From Mucilaginibacter corticis (lineage in GTDB: Bacteria; Bacteroidota; Bacteroidia; Sphingobacteriales; Sphingobacteriaceae): 64,000 bases of DNA. Every line of letters begins with the position of its first letter. Within the stretch, counting starts at the first letter, position 1. Below, in pieces: positions 62,036 to 64,000 of the stretch. The stretch spans positions 682,001 through 746,000 of the forward strand of contig NZ_VLPK01000001.1 in assembly GCF_007558865.1 (NCBI RefSeq), written 5' to 3'. Under the pieces are notes generated by a model. That model did not search any database. It had not been told where the DNA came from and was given only the letters and a program-made list of their open reading frames with translations. Made by a program: the position numbers and the translations under genes.

Positions 62036-64000
62036 ATGACTCCCCACTTAAAAAAGATCACAGCCGCAGGCATACTTGTAACACTCGGAATAATTTTTGG
62101 CGATATAGGTACTTCGCCGCTATACGTTTTTCAAACATTGCTGATAGAGGGCGGAAAAGTAAACCAGGCATTGGTGCTTGGTTCTATCTCCTGTATCTTC
62201 TGGACGCTTACCCTGCAAACCACTTTTAAATATATCTTCATTACCCTGCAAGCCGATAACAAAGGCGAAGGCGGGATCTTTTCATTATACGCGCTGGTTA
62301 GGCGCTATGGCAAATGGCTGGCCATACCTGCTATAATTGGCGCGGGCACCTTACTGGCCGATGGTATTATCACCCCTCCTATCTCTGTAACTTCGGCTAT
62401 TGAAGGGTTAAATAACGTTCCTGCACTATCGGCTGCATTTGTACCGGGCAATAATTTGATCCTGGGCATTGTGATCGGCATTATGTTGTTGCTCTTTTTC
62501 TTTCAGCAATTTGGCACCAAGGTGGTAGGTACCGCTTTTGGGCCGGTAATGCTACTATGGTTTTTAATGATAGGCGGCTTAGGCCTGTTGCAGGTAATAC
62601 ATGACCCGGGCATTTTTAAAGCATTGAACCCATATTATGGCATACGCTTATTGATAGACCACCCTAAAGGTTTCTGGTTATTAGGCGCGGTGTTTTTGTG
62701 TACTACAGGTGCCGAAGCGTTATACTCAGACCTTGGGCATTGCGGCCGCAGAAACATACAGGCAAGCTGGATCTTTGTTAAAACAACCCTCGTGCTTAAC
62801 TACCTTGGGCAAGGTGCCTGGGTATTGATGCAGCCTGCAGGATTCGATTTTAAAGGCCTTAACCCTTTTTACCAGATAGTGCCTAACCCGCACTTATTTA
62901 TGATCCCCTGCGTGGTATTGGCTACGTTGGCAACCATCATTGCCAGCCAGGCATTGATCAGCGGGTCATTTACCTTGATCAGCGAAGCGGTCAGTATGAA
63001 CTTCTGGCCGCGCATTACCATCAAATATCCGTCAAACATCCGCGGGCAGATCTATATCCCCAGCATTAACTGGATCCTTTGCTTCGGCTGTATTGCGGTA
63101 TCGCTATACTTTCGCACATCTGAGGCTATGACCGCCGCCTATGGTTTCTCTATCACCATAGCCATGCTCATGACCACCATCCTGATGTATTACTTTATGC
63201 GTTATGTTAAGCATTGGCCGGTATGGTTAGTCACCATCATCTTATGTGCTTTCTTAACCGTAGAATTCTCGTTCTTTGTGGCCAATGCAGTTAAGATCCT
63301 GAAAAGGCTGTTCTTCCTGGTGTTTGAGTTTGGTTTGATATTTACCATGTACATCTGGCACAGGGCCCGCAAAATCAACAATCGTTTCCTGAACTTTGTC
63401 GACCTGCGGGAACACATCCCCTTGCTTAATGCATTAAGCGCTGACGAGAGCGTTGCCAAATATGCCGGGCAGCTGATCTACTTAACCAAAGCCAACAACA
63501 GCAGGCATATAGAAGAGAAGATCCTTTACTCTATCATGAGCCGCAGTCCTAAACGCGCGGATACCTACTGGTTCATCCATATAGATACTACCGACGAGCC
63601 CTATACCATGGACTACAGCGTTGAACAGATTGAAAAAGGTAAGATCATCCGGGTTGATTTCCGCTTAGGGTTCAGGATACAGCCGCGGGTAAATGTGCTG
63701 TTCAGGAAAGTGATCGAGGATATGCTAAAGCGTAATGAGCTGGATATTATCAGCAAGTACGAATCATTAAACAGGTTTAAGATTGTGTCTGATTTCAGGT
63801 TTGTGATCCTGGAGAAATTCCTGTCATACAACAATGTGTTCAGCCTTGCCGAGTCGTTTATACTAAACAGCTATTTCAATATCAAAAAGCTGGCCCAGTC
63901 TGACGCGAAAACCTTTGGACTGGATACCAGCGAAACACATGTAGAGAAAATACCGATGGTGGTAAACCCGGTAACCAGCTTTAAATTAAAACGTATTGAT
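62036..64000 (+). CDS. kup: Potassium transporter Kup (3' partial)
   Basis: At least 655 residues, open to the window end. It is a KUP/HAK/KT family potassium uptake symporter. The N-terminus has LGIIFGDIGTSPLYVFQ, then ADNKGEGGIFSLYALVRR, GAGTLLADGIITPPISV and CTTGAEALYSDLGHCG, all diagnostic; twelve helices lie within the first 440 residues and a soluble C-terminal domain follows. The start is the ATG at 62036 with a short leader after the sigma-54 promoter. The last few residues are outside the window. Confidence 0.96.
   Translation, partial: MTPHLKKITAAGILVTLGIIFGDIGTSPLYVFQTLLIEGGKVNQALVLGSISCIFWTLTLQTTFKYIFITLQADNKGEGGIFSLYALVRRYGKWLAIPAIIGAGTLLADGIITPPISVTSAIEGLNNVPALSAAFVPGNNLILGIVIGIMLLLFFFQQFGTKVVGTAFGPVMLLWFLMIGGLGLLQVIHDPGIFKALNPYYGIRLLIDHPKGFWLLGAVFLCTTGAEALYSDLGHCGRRNIQASWIFVKTTLVLNYLGQGAWVLMQPAGFDFKGLNPFYQIVPNPHLFMIPCVVLATLATIIASQALISGSFTLISEAVSMNFWPRITIKYPSNIRGQIYIPSINWILCFGCIAVSLYFRTSEAMTAAYGFSITIAMLMTTILMYYFMRYVKHWPVWLVTIILCAFLTVEFSFFVANAVKILKRLFFLVFEFGLIFTMYIWHRARKINNRFLNFVDLREHIPLLNALSADESVAKYAGQLIYLTKANNSRHIEEKILYSIMSRSPKRADTYWFIHIDTTDEPYTMDYSVEQIEKGKIIRVDFRLGFRIQPRVNVLFRKVIEDMLKRNELDIISKYESLNRFKIVSDFRFVILEKFLSYNNVFSLAESFILNSYFNIKKLAQSDAKTFGLDTSETHVEKIPMVVNPVTSFKLKRID

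Overview
The window reads as chromosomal DNA of a Bacteroidota bacterium, most likely a Sphingobacteriaceae member close to Mucilaginibacter or Pedobacter (an inference from gene content, not a database result). Reasons: GH92 and GH76 mannan enzymes, bacillithiol BshA, a fused E1 alpha/beta 2-oxoacid dehydrogenase, an OstA-like LptA relative, tandem rhomboids, DUF5009 and DUF1080 proteins, -7 boxes of the TAnnTTTG type, few Shine-Dalgarno sites and frequent TTG starts. Coding density is high and no gap exceeds about 210 bp. I saw no tRNA, rRNA, CRISPR array, transposase or phage gene.

Layout. 1-6.8 kb: mannose use (partial mannose-6-phosphate isomerase, sugar porter, GH92 mannosidase; then DUF1543 and a ricin-lectin/GH76 mannanase). 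6.8-13.3 kb: bshA, a VOC protein, a serine hydrolase carrying a GH3 remnant, an amidohydrolase lipoprotein and a retropepsin-like protease. 13.5-31.5 kb: housekeeping genes (mutL, two rhomboids, EEP hydrolase, cysS, MoxR ATPase, SurA-type PPIase, a small HolD-like protein, rdgB, OstA-like protein, tilS) and two alpha/beta hydrolases. 31.7-46.2 kb: an accessory cluster with an ABC exporter, two GT4 glycosyltransferases, a flavin-reductase-like protein, GNAT, polysaccharide deacetylase, amidohydrolase, three methyltransferases and three radical SAM enzymes. 46.2-52.4 kb: cysM-cysE, fused E1, RibD_C reductase, lutB, rpiB. 52.4-58.2 kb: tatC and the lipid operon yceD-rpmF-plsX-fabH-accB-accC. 58.3-64 kb: DUF5009 membrane protein, DUF1080 protein, an NtrC-type regulator and kup (cut by the window end).

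How it works together. The first block takes mannan-derived oligosaccharides outside the cytoplasm, imports mannose and feeds it to fructose-6-phosphate. The yceD-accC block couples ribosomal protein L32 to fatty acid and phospholipid initiation. The 31.7-46.2 kb cluster looks like a dedicated pathway for an exported, glycosylated and methylated molecule whose product I cannot name. At the right end, an enhancer-binding protein gene, two dyads and a near-consensus sigma-54 promoter precede kup, suggesting sigma-54 control of potassium uptake.

The most unusual non-coding feature is a set of six long intergenic inverted repeats. Each has arms built from degenerate short words, but the word differs from element to element. 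Two of them lie inside the fabH-accB-accC operon.
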